A stretch of DNA of 64,000 nucleotides from Paracoccaceae bacterium. Its GTDB lineage: Bacteria > Pseudomonadota > Alphaproteobacteria > Rhodobacterales > Rhodobacteraceae. The notes under the pieces are model-generated. The model was not told where the DNA came from. It was given only the letters and a program-made list of their open reading frames with translations, and made no database searches. The stretch lies in assembly GCA_003332035.1 (NCBI GenBank), contig QOQI01000003.1:1-64000 (forward strand), read 5' to 3'. Below are positions 61,940 to 64,000 of this stretch, one piece after another. Position numbers and translations under genes: made by a program. Position 1 is the stretch's first letter. Every line of letters begins with the position of its first letter.

Positions 61940-62955
61940 CCTGTCGTGTAGCTATCATAGGACTTGGAATGGTGGCTAAATTACACGTACAAGCTATTAA
62001 TTCATTGAACGGTTTCGAGGTCTATGGATTGTTCTCAAGAGATTATTTAAAGACCCAAGATTTTGCCAAGAATTTTGCGACAAAAGCCAAAACATTTAAG
62101 AAATTTGAAGACCTGTGTGGTGATGAAAGTATTGACTTGGTATTGCTTTTAACTCCTCCAAATGCTCGGTTTGATTATGTTCAAGCTCTTGCAAAAGTAG
62201 GGAAGCCCGTCATTGTTGAAAAACCCTTAGAAAGAAATTTTGAAAGGTCGCAGAATATAGTTGAACAAGGAAAAATTCATAGATCCCCGATTGGTGTTTT
62301 TCTACAACATAGAAAAAGACCATCAATAGAAGTTTTAAAGAAGTTAATTGATGAAGGACGAGTGGGTGCTGTGGCAACCGTAGAAGTCCGTATTCCTTGG
62401 TGGCGGGGACAAGATTACTACGATCAAGATGGAAGGGGTACATTATCCAGGGATGGAGGAGGGGTGTTAATAACCCAAGCGATACACACTCTGGATATTA
62501 TGCTTTTATTGTGTGGACCTGTAAAAGAAGTTCAAGGCATGATCTACACATCCTCCCTGCACAAACTAGAGGCAGAGGATTTTTCAGGGGCTTTATTGAA
62601 TTTCCAGTCTGGTGCGCGCGGGACATTAATGGCTTCAACGACCCATTTCCCGGGCTTTAAAGAGGAAATCATTCTTAATTGCTCGAAAGCAACAGTGAAT
62701 ATCAATGGTGCTGATTTAAAAATTTTTTATCACGATGGCAAAATAGAACATCTTGAATCAGGTTCTCAAACGGGAAGCGGGAGCGACCCAATGGACTTTA
62801 GCTATGCGTGGCATGCCGGCGTTCTAGATCAATTTTGGAATGAGTTTACTAGTAAGCAGGAAATTCAAATTTCTGCTGAAAGTGCTCTCCCTGTTCATAG
62901 GTTAATTGATGCCATTATACATTCTTCAGAATTAGGTAAGAAAGTGACTATTTAA
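61936..62955 (+). CDS. Gfo/Idh/MocA-family oxidoreductase
   Basis: A 339-residue enzyme with IIGLGMVAKLHVQ at the start, the EKP motif in VIVEKPLERN, and GGGVLITQAIHTLDIMLLLCG, where the conserved Asp and His of the active site lie. It is one of three such genes in this block, each with a different substrate region, which is usual for operons handling several stereoisomers of a cyclic or acid sugar. It overlaps the EamA gene upstream. Confidence 0.83.
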   Translation: MTCRVAIIGLGMVAKLHVQAINSLNGFEVYGLFSRDYLKTQDFAKNFATKAKTFKKFEDLCGDESIDLVLLLTPPNARFDYVQALAKVGKPVIVEKPLERNFERSQNIVEQGKIHRSPIGVFLQHRKRPSIEVLKKLIDEGRVGAVATVEVRIPWWRGQDYYDQDGRGTLSRDGGGVLITQAIHTLDIMLLLCGPVKEVQGMIYTSSLHKLEAEDFSGALLNFQSGARGTLMASTTHFPGFKEEIILNCSKATVNINGADLKIFYHDGKIEHLESGSQTGSGSDPMDFSYAWHAGVLDQFWNEFTSKQEIQISAESALPVHRLIDAIIHSSELGKKVTI

Positions 62956-62956
62956 A

Positions 62957-63988
62957 TTGAAAGAATTTAATGTAAAATTTGGGATTATTGGCATTGATCA
63001 TAGGCATATTTATACCCAAGCACAGTTTTTGATTGAACTAGGTGCTGAGCTGGTGGGCTGGTATACAGAAGGGTCACCTACCACACTGGACGGTTTTATT
63101 AAGCGCTTCCCAAAGGTTAAGCGATTTACAGATCCTCGAACTTTGCTAGAGGATCAAAATATACAAGTAATTTTAACCTCAGCAGTCCCCAGTGAAAGAG
63201 CTAAAATATCTATTTCTGCGATGAAGCACGGTAAGGATGTCATGTCAGATAAACCTGGGTGCCTATCTTTTAGCGATTTAGAGCAATTAAGACAGACAGT
63301 TCAGCAAACTGGTCGTATCTGGTCAATAGATTTTTCTGAGCGATTTGAAGTTCCTGCAGTAACTCTCGCTTCTCAATTAGTTTCAGAGGGAGCAATAGGA
63401 GATGTAATCCACACGTTGGGTCTTGGACCTCATAGACTTAATGCAAATTCACGACCAAATTGGTTTTTTGATCCTAATAAAAATGGTGGAATATTAGCAG
63501 ATATAGGGTCACATCAGATCGATCAATTTTTGTATTTTACCAAATCGGAACGCGCTGAAATAACCTTAGCATCAATTAGGAATATGGGGCACAAAGAGTT
63601 TACGAATTTTTCAGATTTTGGAGAAATTTCTCTTCGTTCTGAAAAGGCAAATGGTTATATCAGACTAGATTGGTTTACACCTGATGCTTTGCCAACTTGG
63701 GGTGATGGTAGATTATTTTTATTAGGAACTGACGGTAGCATAGAAATACGCAAATATTGTGATATCGGTAGTGAAGAAGAAGGAAACTACGTTTATCTTA
63801 CTAACGGGACAAAGTACGAAAAAATATATGGGGGAAATGCTGGGTGCCCGTATTTTTATAATTTTTTGGTTGATGTTGTTGAAAGAAGTGAAACGGCTAT
63901 GCCTCAAGAGCATGCTTTTAGGGTGATGGAACTAGCAATTGAAGCACAAGAAATGGCAGATGGAGAAAAAAGAAATGAACTCATATGA
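62957..63988 (+). CDS. Gfo/Idh/MocA-family oxidoreductase, divergent
   Basis: A 343-residue member of the same family. The EKP motif is changed to SDKPGC, and GGILADIGSHQIDQFLYF supplies the second-domain His. The start is a TTG at 62957 beginning MKEFNVKFGIIGIDHRH, with only a weak ribosome-binding sequence. The loss of Glu in EKP is common in some subgroups. The substrate is unknown. Confidence 0.8.
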   Translation: MKEFNVKFGIIGIDHRHIYTQAQFLIELGAELVGWYTEGSPTTLDGFIKRFPKVKRFTDPRTLLEDQNIQVILTSAVPSERAKISISAMKHGKDVMSDKPGCLSFSDLEQLRQTVQQTGRIWSIDFSERFEVPAVTLASQLVSEGAIGDVIHTLGLGPHRLNANSRPNWFFDPNKNGGILADIGSHQIDQFLYFTKSERAEITLASIRNMGHKEFTNFSDFGEISLRSEKANGYIRLDWFTPDALPTWGDGRLFLLGTDGSIEIRKYCDIGSEEEGNYVYLTNGTKYEKIYGGNAGCPYFYNFLVDVVERSETAMPQEHAFRVMELAIEAQEMADGEKRNELI

Positions 63989-64000
63989 TTTTAAAAATCA
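63975..64000 (+). CDS. start of a further gene (partial)
   Basis: Two possible starts lie at the window edge: ATG 63975, with GGAG 9 bases before it, and ATG 63985, which overlaps the TGA of the previous gene (ATGA). Too few residues are visible to say more. Confidence 0.3.

Overview
The window is AT-rich DNA (about 40% G+C by eye) from an alphaproteobacterium, most probably a low-GC marine member of the Rhodobacterales / Roseobacter group. The basis is gene order: crtDC / crtEF / bchCXYZ-pufQBA-dxs, bchG-bch2-bchP-idi, ppsR-ppaA, bchFNBHLM-lhaA-puhAB-acsF-puhE-hemA, bchIDO-crtA / crtIB follow the Rhodobacter-type photosynthesis gene cluster (PGC). The organism is inferred, not proven. Oxygen-dependent AcsF is present and no bchE is seen, which points to an aerobic anoxygenic phototroph using bacteriochlorophyll a and spheroidene-series carotenoids.

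Layout. (1) 1-2,680: tail of an EamA-type exporter, then a 2-hydroxyacid dehydrogenase and a class V aminotransferase, a likely glyoxylate/hydroxypyruvate pair. (2) 2,694-3,777: small unknown genes plus two PpsR-type palindromes, one with a well-formed promoter and a strong hairpin downstream, the other ahead of a 45-residue membrane protein. (3) 3,796-46,201: the PGC, nearly gapless and mostly in translationally coupled operons. It has all genes for spheroidenone-type carotenoids (crtA,B,C,D,E,F,I), Mg-chelatase (bchHID), bchM, acsF, an 8-vinyl reductase (bciA), bchLNB, bchXYZ, bchF, bchC, bchG, bchP, precursor genes (hemA, dxs, idi), assembly factors (lhaA, bch2, puhB, puhE), LH1 (pufBA), the reaction-centre H subunit (puhA) and the regulators ppsR and ppaA. 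(4) 46,250-63,988: two blocks of sugar-acid catabolism (two dehydratases, SDR, fumarylacetoacetase-fold hydrolase and hydroxyacid dehydrogenase on the minus strand; LtnD/DenD-like dehydrogenases, a TRAP transporter, a UxaA-type dehydratase, three Gfo/Idh/MocA oxidoreductases and an EamA exporter on the plus strand).

The most striking observation is an absence. pufL and pufM, which encode the two reaction-centre core subunits, are missing from their usual place: pufA is followed by a hairpin and then directly by dxs. There is no pufX or pufC, and puhC is also missing between puhB and the small gene ahead of acsF. Everything else needed to make pigments and LH1 looks intact. Either L/M lie elsewhere in the genome (a split puf operon) or this lineage keeps an antenna and pigment system without a normal reaction centre. 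The window cannot decide between these.

Eight TGT-N12-ACA palindromes lie in intergenic regions next to PGC operons, matching the PpsR/CrtJ operator, so the PpsR regulon can be drawn from the sequence. Two of them control nothing known and point to new members: a 45-residue single-pass membrane protein and a short transcript that may be a small RNA or leader. No tRNA, rRNA, insertion sequence, CRISPR array or phage gene was recognised.
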